Positions 25,898-34,322 of a DNA stretch of 64,000 nucleotides are shown here, piece after piece; within the stretch, counting starts at the first letter, position 1, and each line of letters opens with the position of its first letter. Position numbers and translations under genes: made by a program. The notes beneath the pieces were generated by a model. The model searched no databases and was not told where the DNA came from. It saw only the letters and a list, made by a program, of their open reading frames with translations. The stretch lies in assembly GCF_002005545.1 (NCBI RefSeq), contig NZ_LBMT01000001.1:890301-954300 (forward strand), written 5' to 3'. The DNA is from Streptococcus mitis (GTDB taxonomy: Bacteria; Bacillota; Bacilli; Lactobacillales; Streptococcaceae).

Positions 25898-28600
25898 TTA
25901 TTGTGATTTTTTGCGTTTACGGTATACAAGACCGATAGAAGATAAAGCTGTGATAATCGCAAGAGTAGCAGTATTAGTACGCTTTTCTCCTGTATTTGGA
26001 AGTTGTTTCTTAGGTTCAGCTTTTGCATTTGTAGCTTGTGCAGGAGCTTGATATGTTTTATCGTCTTTAGTTCCTACTGTCGCAACTACAACCTTGTTTT
26101 GAGCCTTCCCATCCACAACATCAACTACTTTACCGTTAGCGTCAAGGACAGGTTTAACCTCTCCACCTGCGTTACGGATTTCTTCTGCTCTGTCTTTCAA
26201 AGCTTGCAAGCGTTGTTGTTCTGCAAGGTATGCGTCATGGTCAGCTTTGAGTTGCTTAAAGTTCTCATACCCACGAGCTTTAACTTCAGCGATACCCTCA
26301 AAACGAGTCAACTCTTCCTTAGCAGTTTCCAACTCAGCACGGAGTACACCAAGCTTAGATTTAGCATCAGTAAGCTCTTTGTCCAAAGCCTTAAGGACTT
26401 CATCACGTTTAGTAAGGGCAAGGTTAAGAACTGTATAAGTGTCGCTGGCTTCTTTAGATGCTTCACGTTTACGAGCAAGGTCTTGACCAGCTGACTTACG
26501 AGCCAAGACTGCTACATCATGAGCTTTAGTAAGGACTTCCAATTCACCCTTAGCAGTTGCAAGAGCCTTGTCTGCATCTGATTGTTCAGCTTTAGCAGTC
26601 TCAAGAGCTGTTTTAGCATCAGCAAGAGCCTTAGCCTTGTCAGTAGCATTTGATTTAGCTAGAGCAAGCGATTCCTTAGCAGTTTGCAAAGCTTGAGTGT
26701 CAGTAGCTAGTTTGTCTTCAGCGTCAGCAAGAGCCTTTTCAAGTGACGGAACATCAATCTTGTTACCTACCAAATCTGACAAGTGAGTACGAGCATTAGC
26801 AAGAGCTGTCTCAGCGTTTGTGTAGGCAGTTTGGGCTGATTGGACAGTAGTTTTAGCTTCGTTAGAGGCTTTGAATGCGTTGTCATAGGCTTTTTGAGCA
26901 GTTTCTACTGCCTTAGCGTCTACCTTCTGAGTAGTTGTAGTTACCTCTTTAGTAGGAGATAAAGTGAAACTAGTCTCATAGTTTGTCCCAACCTGACTGT
27001 AACCAAAACCTAAGCCTACACCAAGATTTGTTTTGTCAGTATCACGGAAACCTAGAAGTGACAAAGCACCACTATATAGGTCTTCGCTAGAACTTGTACT
27101 TGTTGCAGACATAATTGTCTGAACGATACCCTCATACATAACTTGCTTGATTTGAGCCATAGTTGAAAGAGTACCTTTTCCTGCGTAATCTGGGATACCC
27201 TCTGCTCGAATACCTAGCGCATCCAAATTAAACTTAGCTGATTCTTTACCCATAGCTAGCTTCTCAGCTAGAGGTTTTGTGTAATTTGGACTTGTCTTAC
27301 CATCTGTCACTTTTTCAAAAGGATTTGCATAATGGTTAAACTGAGTTGCCAATTCAACAGAACTTTCACTAACCTTAAGAGGTGCAGTACCAACCTTAGC
27401 ACGCAAATCGTTAATGATAGATGCTGCGTACAAGCTCAATTTAGTTGCTTGCTCTTTTGTTAGGTGTTGGAAATCGACAATCTCTGTGTTATCAGTGTCT
27501 TCACTACCGTAAGCAATATCTTTACCTTTGTAGAAATACTTACCTGTAAAGTTATACCCACCTAGACTATTGGCACTCACACCTGTCTTTTCGTCAGTAT
27601 AAGGTTTATTGATGGCTTTCATAACATCAAGAACATTGCCTGTACCGTTAGCTAGGTCTTTAATTGCCTTAATGTACTCTTCAGACAAGGCTGGAGAGTA
27701 AGTTGCCTTAGGAACATCGTACATTGTTTCAGAAGTTACAGTTGTCTCAGTAACACCCTGTTTAGCTACATCAAGAGCTGATTTAGCAGAAGTGACTGCT
27801 TTATCTTTGTTAGATTGGTCAGCCTTAGCATTAGCAAGGGCTGTAGTAGCTTGAGTGAGATTAGACTCAGCTTGAGATACCCCACCTTGAGCATCTTTGA
27901 CAGCTTGCTCTTTATTAGATTGAGCCTTTTTAGCGTTATCAAGGTTAGTCTGAGCAGTTTCTACTGCTTGAGTGTCAGATTTAACTTGGTTAGTAAGAGT
28001 AGCTACCTCTTTTTCAAGGGGAGCAACATCAGTAGTAGATGAAAGAGTATCTACTTTTTTCTGAGCGTCAGCAACCTTATTAGCAGTATCAGTGGCAGTT
28101 TTCTCAGCATTAGATACTACCTTAGTTTGGTCAGCAACCTTTTCAGCAGTCGCAGAAACAGACTTATCAGCGTCAGCTACAGTCTTCTCAGCATTAGCAA
28201 GCTCACTGGCTTTCTTTTCAGCGTCAGCCTTAGCCTCAGATACCTTTTCAGGTGTAACAGACTCAGCTTCTTCTGTCTTTTTAGTGATTCCAGAAATAGT
28301 CTTTTCAGCATTAGCAATGTTTGCTTCAGTAGTTGCAACAACTTCTTTTTGCTTAGCTACATCCTGATTAGATTTTTCTGACTCAGCCTTAGCTGTATCC
28401 ACATCAGCTTGACTAGGAACTTTAGGTTTAACCCCGTCCTTAGCAACTACCTTAGTTGCTGGCTCATTAACGGCTACTTCGGTTTCGCTAGCCGATACCC
28501 CAGTAGATACCCCAAAAGCTGTAAGTGCTAAAGTGGAAACGACAGCGCCTGTGCGCAATTTCTTGATGGTTCCGTGACCTTGTGTGTGTGATTCCATCAT
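25898..28600 (-). CDS. LPXTG-anchored SEC10/PgrA-like surface protein
   Basis: This 900-residue surface protein has a signal peptide at 1-37, ending near VSAS. An Ala/Lys/Glu-rich coiled coil covers about 45-290, a globular CAP-like/Sec10 domain about 300-560 and a second coiled coil about 565-820. The LPNTG sortase signal is at 867-871, followed by a hydrophobic stretch and a RKRKK tail. SEC10/PgrA proteins of conjugative plasmids give surface exclusion, reducing uptake of the same element, and can act as adhesins. It is transcribed opposite to the mobilisation genes. The exclusion role here is inferred. Confidence 0.88.
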   Translation of the reverse strand: MMESHTQGHGTIKKLRTGAVVSTLALTAFGVSTGVSASETEVAVNEPATKVVAKDGVKPKVPSQADVDTAKAESEKSNQDVAKQKEVVATTEANIANAEKTISGITKKTEEAESVTPEKVSEAKADAEKKASELANAEKTVADADKSVSATAEKVADQTKVVSNAEKTATDTANKVADAQKKVDTLSSTTDVAPLEKEVATLTNQVKSDTQAVETAQTNLDNAKKAQSNKEQAVKDAQGGVSQAESNLTQATTALANAKADQSNKDKAVTSAKSALDVAKQGVTETTVTSETMYDVPKATYSPALSEEYIKAIKDLANGTGNVLDVMKAINKPYTDEKTGVSANSLGGYNFTGKYFYKGKDIAYGSEDTDNTEIVDFQHLTKEQATKLSLYAASIINDLRAKVGTAPLKVSESSVELATQFNHYANPFEKVTDGKTSPNYTKPLAEKLAMGKESAKFNLDALGIRAEGIPDYAGKGTLSTMAQIKQVMYEGIVQTIMSATSTSSSEDLYSGALSLLGFRDTDKTNLGVGLGFGYSQVGTNYETSFTLSPTKEVTTTTQKVDAKAVETAQKAYDNAFKASNEAKTTVQSAQTAYTNAETALANARTHLSDLVGNKIDVPSLEKALADAEDKLATDTQALQTAKESLALAKSNATDKAKALADAKTALETAKAEQSDADKALATAKGELEVLTKAHDVAVLARKSAGQDLARKREASKEASDTYTVLNLALTKRDEVLKALDKELTDAKSKLGVLRAELETAKEELTRFEGIAEVKARGYENFKQLKADHDAYLAEQQRLQALKDRAEEIRNAGGEVKPVLDANGKVVDVVDGKAQNKVVVATVGTKDDKTYQAPAQATNAKAEPKKQLPNTGEKRTNTATLAIITALSSIGLVYRKRKKSQ

Positions 28601-28741
28601 ATAAACTCCTTTTGATAGTTTTATAGTCCTATTTTATCACATGTTGTAGTATTTTAAAACTATATAACTGTTTTTTTCTCTTTTTAAGTAGTTTTTAAAG
28701 GACACAAATTCCAGTATGATAGGATTTAAAGAGGTACTGAG

Positions 28742-29077
28742 ATGACAAAAACGAACCTACAATCCTATATCAGCAAGCGAATCCGCCTACTGAGATTGCA
28801 AAAAAATATCACCCAACAGCAACTAGAGGAGCTGGCGGACTTACCATTAAAATATACTTATAAATTAGAAAACCTTGAACCAAATATCAAAATCAAAACC
28901 CTTGAAAAAATCATGGACGCTCTTGATACAGATATAGAAAGTTTCTTTGACATTTCTCTGACTGAAAGTAATCCGCTGATAAATCAATTATTGTTTAAGC
29001 TGGGGAAATTAGCACCCAGTAAGCAAGATAGGGTCACAAAACTTTTGATTGATTTTCTAGATGAGATAGAAAAATAA
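28742..29077 (+). CDS. XRE-family transcriptional regulator of the IME
   Basis: This 111-residue protein has an N-terminal helix-turn-helix (KNITQQQLEELADLPLKYTYKLEN) and a C-terminal helical dimerisation region. It is divergent from the surface-protein gene across a 141-bp gap holding both promoters, so it probably controls that gene. It is followed by a short intergenic region and the convergent gene at 29122. Confidence 0.85.
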   Translation: MTKTNLQSYISKRIRLLRLQKNITQQQLEELADLPLKYTYKLENLEPNIKIKTLEKIMDALDTDIESFFDISLTESNPLINQLLFKLGKLAPSKQDRVTKLLIDFLDEIEK

Positions 29078-29121
29078 GCCGAGTCACATATAGCTGACTT
29101 GGCTTTTTTAAATTTGCTAAT

Positions 29122-30033
29122 TTAATTTTTAGTTTCTCCCTTTATATCATGCTCTGTTTTAGTCTGACTGTGAATAAATTTAGGTATATCTTCATCATTC
29201 AATGCTTTCTTAGCATTATTGAATAGCCAATCTAGTAAAACAAATTTATCATAAGTTTTTCCAAATTTAATGTTAAATTCATTCATCCCCGCTAGTCCAT
29301 TAGTTGCTTTTTCAATGCAATCCAATAAACCTAACTCTTCTAGACGTTCAACTAACATCAATGAATTAAGACGATTATCTAATCGAGATAATGTTTCAAT
29401 ATTTTCTTCAGACTCCAATAGTTTTTCAACAAGAGGAAGATATTCAATGGCTTTCGACAGCGTATCTAATTTGCTAATAATTTCAAATAGATTATCTTGT
29501 TTAGAGATATGCTTATAAAAGTAATCAATCCATACAATTAGAGCGTAGTCATTATTTTTAGTTTTCTTATTTGGGAACTCTACATTTTTTAAGCTTGATG
29601 CTATGGAGTTTTTTAATGATTCTGCTTGTTTATCATCTGATAATACAGCTTTTGCCATATTTCTTAAATCAAGTTTTTCTAATTTATTAGTGATTATATT
29701 AGATACTTCTGTAGTATAATCTTCATTTTCCTTCCTTATTTCATCCACAATAGTCTCTGCAAATCTTTCTAATGCAGTAAATTTTTTGTTTGTATTATCT
29801 TTATCAAAGGAAGGAAAAATAGCTAAATAATTATTTTTAGAAACTACCTTACCAGACAACAAATTTTCTGCCGTCTTGTCGCTCACGTTAACCTTTTTTA
29901 CTAGATAAGCAATTTTAGCTTCGTAATCTCCACTAATCCTTTGTTCTTCTTGGAACTCTTCAAATCCTTCCATATTGTGCATCAAATTAACTGTAACTGT
30001 AACAAGCATGCGTTCTTCTTTTTTTTCTTCCAT
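29122..30033 (-). CDS. Hypothetical IME protein, helical
   Basis: I do not recognise this 303-residue protein. It starts MEEKKEERMLVTVTVNL. The N-terminal part includes a predicted helix-turn-helix-like stretch (VSDKTAENLLSGKVVSKNN). The rest is Leu/Lys/Glu-rich and helical (about 100-290), with a segment reminiscent of DUF1641-type repeats (LSKAIEYLPLVEKLLESEEN). There is no signal peptide or membrane segment. It is encoded alone on the minus strand between the regulator and the mobilisation cluster, a typical cargo position. AGGATG precedes the start. Confidence 0.6.
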   Translation of the reverse strand: MEEKKEERMLVTVTVNLMHNMEGFEEFQEEQRISGDYEAKIAYLVKKVNVSDKTAENLLSGKVVSKNNYLAIFPSFDKDNTNKKFTALERFAETIVDEIRKENEDYTTEVSNIITNKLEKLDLRNMAKAVLSDDKQAESLKNSIASSLKNVEFPNKKTKNNDYALIVWIDYFYKHISKQDNLFEIISKLDTLSKAIEYLPLVEKLLESEENIETLSRLDNRLNSLMLVERLEELGLLDCIEKATNGLAGMNEFNIKFGKTYDKFVLLDWLFNNAKKALNDEDIPKFIHSQTKTEHDIKGETKN

Positions 30034-30443
30034 AGTAAACATCCTTTACACAAAAAGTTTATGTATCATTTTAGCATTAATACATTTTAAACGTCAAGAT
30101 ATTAACGGGTTTTTATAAAAGTTTAGGGTAAAACGTTTTCAATAAAAATCTTACCAAAATTTATTTTTTTTTTGAACCAAATAATCTCGGTAGATAATAA
30201 ATTATATTCCACTGAAAGTGCTATGTAGTAAGCTTTAAACAATGGTTTGAACAAACAAAAAAATCTTAAAAAAAACCAAGAAAAATTATTACTTATATTT
30301 TAAGCGAATTTAGGTAAAGTCTTGTCAGTTTTTATGGAATAATTAAGATGTGAGATAGCTATCACATAAAACGTATCTTCAATATATTCAAAAGACCGTA
30401 AATATATTGATGCTCTTAATAAAACGGCTAGAAAGAATAGCTC
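30034..30443. other. A+T-rich divergent promoter region of the IME
   Basis: A 410-bp intergenic region with no gene. It contains poly-A/T tracts and a palindrome GATAGCTATC at about 30353-30362 flanked by TGTGA and ACA, placed about 80 bp before the mobilisation cluster. This may be a repressor site for the operon starting at 30444. Confidence 0.45.
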
Positions 30444-30740
30444 ATGGAAGCTACACAAACAACATTGCAGGGTCGCCTTATTGGCGCATCAGAACTAAAA
30501 GACTATGCTTCTGGTCTCAGCACTGGTCAAACTCAATTAACAATCGGTGTACGAACTCTAGACGGTCGATTCAATCAAACAAATATCAAGGCTGATATGG
30601 TTAATGTATCTGATTTTACAACTTTATTTGACGAAAAAGTAGAAATTGTTCTTGAAGGTGTTTCTATCAATGCTTATAACAGTGGAAATCGTGCTGCGCT
30701 CTCAGTAAAAGCTAAGTCTGCTTTTATTGAGCTTGTTTAA
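30444..30740 (+). CDS. Hypothetical protein, first gene of the IME mobilisation cluster
   Basis: The 98-residue soluble protein begins MEATQTTLQGRLIGASELKD. It is predicted to be beta-rich with no membrane segment, and its size and place resemble the small DUF961-type proteins that start Tn916/ICE transfer operons, but I cannot confirm homology. The ribosome site is weak. GGAGG follows downstream for the next gene. Confidence 0.6.
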   Translation: MEATQTTLQGRLIGASELKDYASGLSTGQTQLTIGVRTLDGRFNQTNIKADMVNVSDFTTLFDEKVEIVLEGVSINAYNSGNRAALSVKAKSAFIELV

Positions 30741-30788
30741 ATTATTAGGGGAGGTCTTCCTCCCTCTCATTTATTGGAGGTTTAATTT

Positions 30789-31088
30789 ATGTTTATTTTA
30801 AATATTTTACATGAAACGATTGATTCAAATTTATCATCATACCTTGATAGAAGTGAAACACCTATCCTTTTCGATAATCACCCTATAAATCTTCCTAGGG
30901 GTAATTTCTACAGCGGTCGTATCAGATTCTGGGTAACCGAGGATTTTTCCATAGATATAGCAGACTTTGTAGTTAATCAGGTTTATAAACATATCAAGGA
31001 AATACTTGAATTTTCTTATGATATTCATGATTCCTACGTAGATTTTAATTATCGAATGAGGAAGCCTGAAAGCAAGGAGGAAAACTGA
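30789..31088 (+). CDS. Hypothetical IME protein
   Basis: A 99-residue soluble protein (MFILNILHETIDSN). TTGGAGG lies 9 bp upstream. The stop shares its last base with the ATG of the next gene. Unknown function; conserved spacing suggests co-expression with the coupling ATPase genes. Confidence 0.65.
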   Translation: MFILNILHETIDSNLSSYLDRSETPILFDNHPINLPRGNFYSGRIRFWVTEDFSIDIADFVVNQVYKHIKEILEFSYDIHDSYVDFNYRMRKPESKEEN

Positions 31089-31594
31089 TGATTTTTCTGT
31101 ACTCTATTTTACTACTATTTATCCTATTGTTAGGGATTATGGCTCTTGTCATTTGGGGAATATATCAATTTGATAAAATATTCCTAAACCAACTTTTCTT
31201 TAACTACTTAAACAATAAATATTCTCCTCCTAGAGAGTGGTCTAAGATAAGTAGTGTCCAACAGAATATTTATTCTCTGTTACCTACGCTAGAACATTTA
31301 AAGGTTAAAGAGCAAGTAAAACTTTCTGATAATGGTGAATATCTAATAATTCAACTCGGTTCCAATATTTCATCAGAACAACAGCGTGAGATTGAGAATA
31401 TAGTAAAAGGAATTATTGCAAACCACGAAGTTTCTTATACTATTGATTACAGTCAAGTTGAGTTGGTAAACGGAGGGTGGTTTATTTTCTTAAAATTAGA
31501 AACCATTGAGGACGCTACCTTTAATCAAAATGCTAGAGCAACAGAACCTAAAACTCAGGAGGAATTTGACCTTGATGAAATCATTGAGATCTAA
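31088..31594 (+). CDS. Membrane-anchored IME protein, possible N-terminal half of the coupling protein
   Basis: The 168-residue protein has one strong hydrophobic segment at residues 2-28, then a soluble domain. It overlaps the following FtsK-like ATPase by 20 bases in another frame. TcpA-type coupling proteins normally combine an N-terminal membrane domain with the ATPase; here the two parts are separate ORFs. AAGGAGG precedes the start. Function inferred from neighbours. Confidence 0.65.
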   Translation: MIFLYSILLLFILLLGIMALVIWGIYQFDKIFLNQLFFNYLNNKYSPPREWSKISSVQQNIYSLLPTLEHLKVKEQVKLSDNGEYLIIQLGSNISSEQQREIENIVKGIIANHEVSYTIDYSQVELVNGGWFIFLKLETIEDATFNQNARATEPKTQEEFDLDEIIEI

Positions 31595-32321
31595 AAATCC
31601 ATTTCTAAAAGCTGGGGGCGGAACGCCAGATATAGATTTCATACATCTTTTGTTGCTGGGGAGTAGTGGTGTTGGAAAATCTACGGCTGTATTCGCTATC
31701 ATCAATTATCTATACAATCAAAATCCTGCAAGTGAATTTATTATCTCTGAGATGAAGCAGTCTGATTATTTATTTGCAGAACATTTACCCAATGTGTATT
31801 TAGGTGACAGAGCTATTTTAGCTATAGATGTGGCTTTTAATGAGATTGAGTTAAGAAAAAAGAATAGAGGAAGAGAAAAAACTCCCTACTATCTTGTAGT
31901 AGAAGAATTAACTTCATTATTTGAATTAGCAGGAAAGTCTAAGAAAGAATATCAGGAGAAAATTAGAGTTATTCTTTATACTGGGAGGGCCTTTAATATC
32001 AAATTATTAGCCGTTTCACAAGATTTGCTTGCTTCTGCACTAGGGGAGGGGTCTGCTCGGAATCAATTTTCTTTAGTCATTGCATTGGGTTCACTGAGGT
32101 CATCAGTAACGAAGGGACTTTTTGAACTAGAGGAAGGACAAGAGCTACAAAAAAATTTACCCAAAAGATTTGGCTATCTTCAGCGTTTTGATGATGGTTC
32201 TAATGTTATTAAAATTAAGGTTAAACAAGTACCTGATATAAATTTACTGAAGGGACGAGTTCTTGATATATTAGGAAAGTCTGCTAATGTTGTTGAGGCT
32301 GTTGACCCTGATTCACTTTAG
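31575..32321 (+). CDS. FtsK/TcpA-like coupling ATPase
   Basis: A 248-residue P-loop ATPase with Walker A GSSGVGKST near residue 33 and a Walker B-like YYLVVEEL near residue 108. The pattern matches the motor domain of FtsK/SpoIIIE-type coupling proteins that bring relaxase-DNA to the mating channel. It has no membrane segment of its own. The ATG at 31575 lies behind AGGAGG (31557-31562) inside the previous gene; the frame open from 31506 has no better start. Confidence 0.82.
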   Translation: MKSLRSKNPFLKAGGGTPDIDFIHLLLLGSSGVGKSTAVFAIINYLYNQNPASEFIISEMKQSDYLFAEHLPNVYLGDRAILAIDVAFNEIELRKKNRGREKTPYYLVVEELTSLFELAGKSKKEYQEKIRVILYTGRAFNIKLLAVSQDLLASALGEGSARNQFSLVIALGSLRSSVTKGLFELEEGQELQKNLPKRFGYLQRFDDGSNVIKIKVKQVPDINLLKGRVLDILGKSANVVEAVDPDSL

Positions 32322-32345
32322 AGAATCAGATGGTCTTACAGCCTC

Positions 32346-32392
32346 GCCAGCTTTAGCTGGCTGTTATACGGGGGACATGTAATAACCCCCGT
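32346..32392 (+). promoter_or_regulatory. Candidate oriT / rolling-circle origin of the IME
   Basis: Two inverted repeats lie in tandem: GCCAGC-TTTA-GCTGGC (32346-32361) and ACGGGGG (32368-32374) with CCCCCGT (32386-32392) around an 11-base spacer. G-run/C-run inverted repeats upstream of the relaxase are the hallmark of Tn916/ICEBs1-type oriT. It lies 238 bp before the relaxase gene. The rest of 32393-32629 shows no gene. Confidence 0.6.
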
Positions 32393-32629
32393 TCCATTTG
32401 ACCTTGTTCTAAAACTTTGTAAATTCCACTTTAGGGTAAAATGTTCAATTCCCTTAAAATGCTGTTATATCAACGTTATTCTATAACTTTTGATTTAGGG
32501 TGATTACTTCCTGAAACTGTGAGAGAATAAAAGCGTAGGAATTTTTCTACATTACAATAAATAGTTAGCTAAAGCAATATTTTCCGCCCAGTTAACTTTC
32601 ACTCTTTAGGCGGATAGAAAGAAAATAAA

Positions 32630-33862
32630 ATGATTTGTAAAAATGAAATTGAAAAGTATCTTCAAAAAGATAACGACCATAACCCAGTCATTATGACCAG
32701 TGTCGATGAAGCTACATTTGTCATCCAACCGACAGAAGATACTGTGGGAGAATACCCAGATAATTGGCATCAAATTGCTTTATCGCTGTCTGAAACAGTA
32801 GCAGAAAAGCTATCCCTCCCAGTTCTATTTGGAGATTATGTTCCACTGAAAACCTCACCAGCAGGCTATACTGATGGCTTTACCTTTCAGAATCTCCCCT
32901 ATTATTTTGCGATTGCTTGGCATCAGACTAATTTCACGATGGGAATTATCCTGAAATTTTCTGCATCGGCTTTGTCTCACTATAAAGCCTCCTATCAAAA
33001 CTATTATAGTGAAGCAATTGACGTTCACAATATAGCACAACTGCTGTACGCTGACTATTATGATTTGCGCCTTTCTCGTATTGACCTTGCTATTGATTAC
33101 TTTAATTATCCAATGGCTGTCAATGACCTTTACCAAGGGTTAAAAATCAAAAAATATATTATCACCAATCATAAAGGACGTAAAAATATTTCTAACATTA
33201 GCGCTCAAGAAGTGAATGGTCAAGCGCAAACGATATATATTGGTAGCAAGAAAAAGAATGTAAATGCTCTGTTGCGGATTTATAACAAGTATCAGGAACA
33301 ATTAGACAATCAAGGTCTCTATATGCACTTAACTAAGTATTGCAATTCTTGGGTACGCATGGAGGCTTCCTATAAAGGTACTTATAGCAATCAAATTCTA
33401 ACCTTGTTGCTTGCTATTGATAGCTCTCAAGATTTGAGCAAGCTCATTGTCAACAAAATGATTGATAAATATTGTTTCCATGATGCAGAGACTGGTCAAC
33501 TGTTGCCATTCACTAGTGATTTACTTAAAGGTTTTGGTATCTTCCCAGAGCTTGAATCCTTAAACTCCCGAAATAATGATTTATTAGCAACCATTTCTTA
33601 TTTGTTAAAAGGTAGCGGATTTTATCCACTTCTAAGGAAAATTGAGGAAATTTGGGGAGTAGAGGCTCGTAATCATTTTATTATTCGTTTAATTCAAGAG
33701 TATGAGTGGAACTACATACCAAACCAAGATGTTGAGCTATGGCTTAACAAATTTGGATCAGAACTCTCTCAATTAAATTATAAAGAGTATTTTGAAGATA
33801 GTTTTAAGCTATTCTATCAAAAAAACAATATCACTCCGAAACGACATAAAAACAAAGAGTAA
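32630..33862 (+). CDS. Relaxase / replication initiator (Rep_trans, MobT type)
   Basis: This 410-residue protein contains a replication-initiation-factor domain with RLSRIDLAIDYFNY near residue 145, the same motif class as RLDLAIND in Tn916 Orf20, and a WVRMEASYKG segment near residue 240. The family nicks oriT and makes a covalent link through a Tyr. It sits downstream of the oriT-like repeat. AAAGAAAAT precedes the start. It is full length and intact. Confidence 0.85.
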   Translation: MICKNEIEKYLQKDNDHNPVIMTSVDEATFVIQPTEDTVGEYPDNWHQIALSLSETVAEKLSLPVLFGDYVPLKTSPAGYTDGFTFQNLPYYFAIAWHQTNFTMGIILKFSASALSHYKASYQNYYSEAIDVHNIAQLLYADYYDLRLSRIDLAIDYFNYPMAVNDLYQGLKIKKYIITNHKGRKNISNISAQEVNGQAQTIYIGSKKKNVNALLRIYNKYQEQLDNQGLYMHLTKYCNSWVRMEASYKGTYSNQILTLLLAIDSSQDLSKLIVNKMIDKYCFHDAETGQLLPFTSDLLKGFGIFPELESLNSRNNDLLATISYLLKGSGFYPLLRKIEEIWGVEARNHFIIRLIQEYEWNYIPNQDVELWLNKFGSELSQLNYKEYFEDSFKLFYQKNNITPKRHKNKE

Positions 33863-33936
33863 TATTGTTTGAAAAATAGTATAGGGATGATTTTCATCAT
33901 CTCTAGCTATTATCTCATAAAAAAGGAGAATTTTCT

Positions 33937-34278
33937 ATGACTGAGATAAATAAAATTACTGTTGATTTAATCAATATAGAGATACAATTGCCAGAAGATA
34001 AAATTATCGTTGATAAAAAAGAATATGATAATTTAAAACATAATTCTTCTCAAGGTAGATATATGTCCTTATCTGATGTTCTACAACTTCTATCAGTTTC
34101 AAGACCGTGGTTACTTGATAATGTATTGAATAACTCAAAAATTCGGAAAGAAATTGATGTTGAATTAAATCCAGATGGGTTCGTGAAATATCCTGAGAAT
34201 CAAGGTGGACGCTATTTCTTTTTAGCCAGTAAAACAAAACAATGGTTTGAAGAAAACTTTAGAGAAATTATGGTATAA
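33937..34278 (+). CDS. Excisionase-like helix-turn-helix protein
   Basis: A 113-residue protein with a MerR/Xis-like helix-turn-helix in its middle (YMSLSDVLQLLSVSRPWLLDNV) and a C-terminal WFEENF segment. It lies 44 bp upstream of the integrase, the usual place for xis. AAAAGGAG precedes the ATG. The role in excision is inferred. Confidence 0.72.
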   Translation: MTEINKITVDLINIEIQLPEDKIIVDKKEYDNLKHNSSQGRYMSLSDVLQLLSVSRPWLLDNVLNNSKIRKEIDVELNPDGFVKYPENQGGRYFFLASKTKQWFEENFREIMV

Positions 34279-34322
34279 TAACCTTGGCAAAAACCTTGGT
34301 TATCTAATGAAAGAGGTAACTA

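Noticed and set aside
26003..26494. Plus-strand 163-codon ORF (and others at 27815-28381) within the LPXTG gene
   Set aside because: These arise from the repetitive Ala/Lys/Glu codons of the coiled-coil gene on the opposite strand; their composition is Ser/Phe/Leu low-complexity without start signals.
26200..28400. Repetitive pattern resembling a repeat array
   Set aside because: The repeats are degenerate codons of coiled-coil heptads in the surface protein, not identical direct repeats with spacers. No CRISPR array was seen anywhere in the window.
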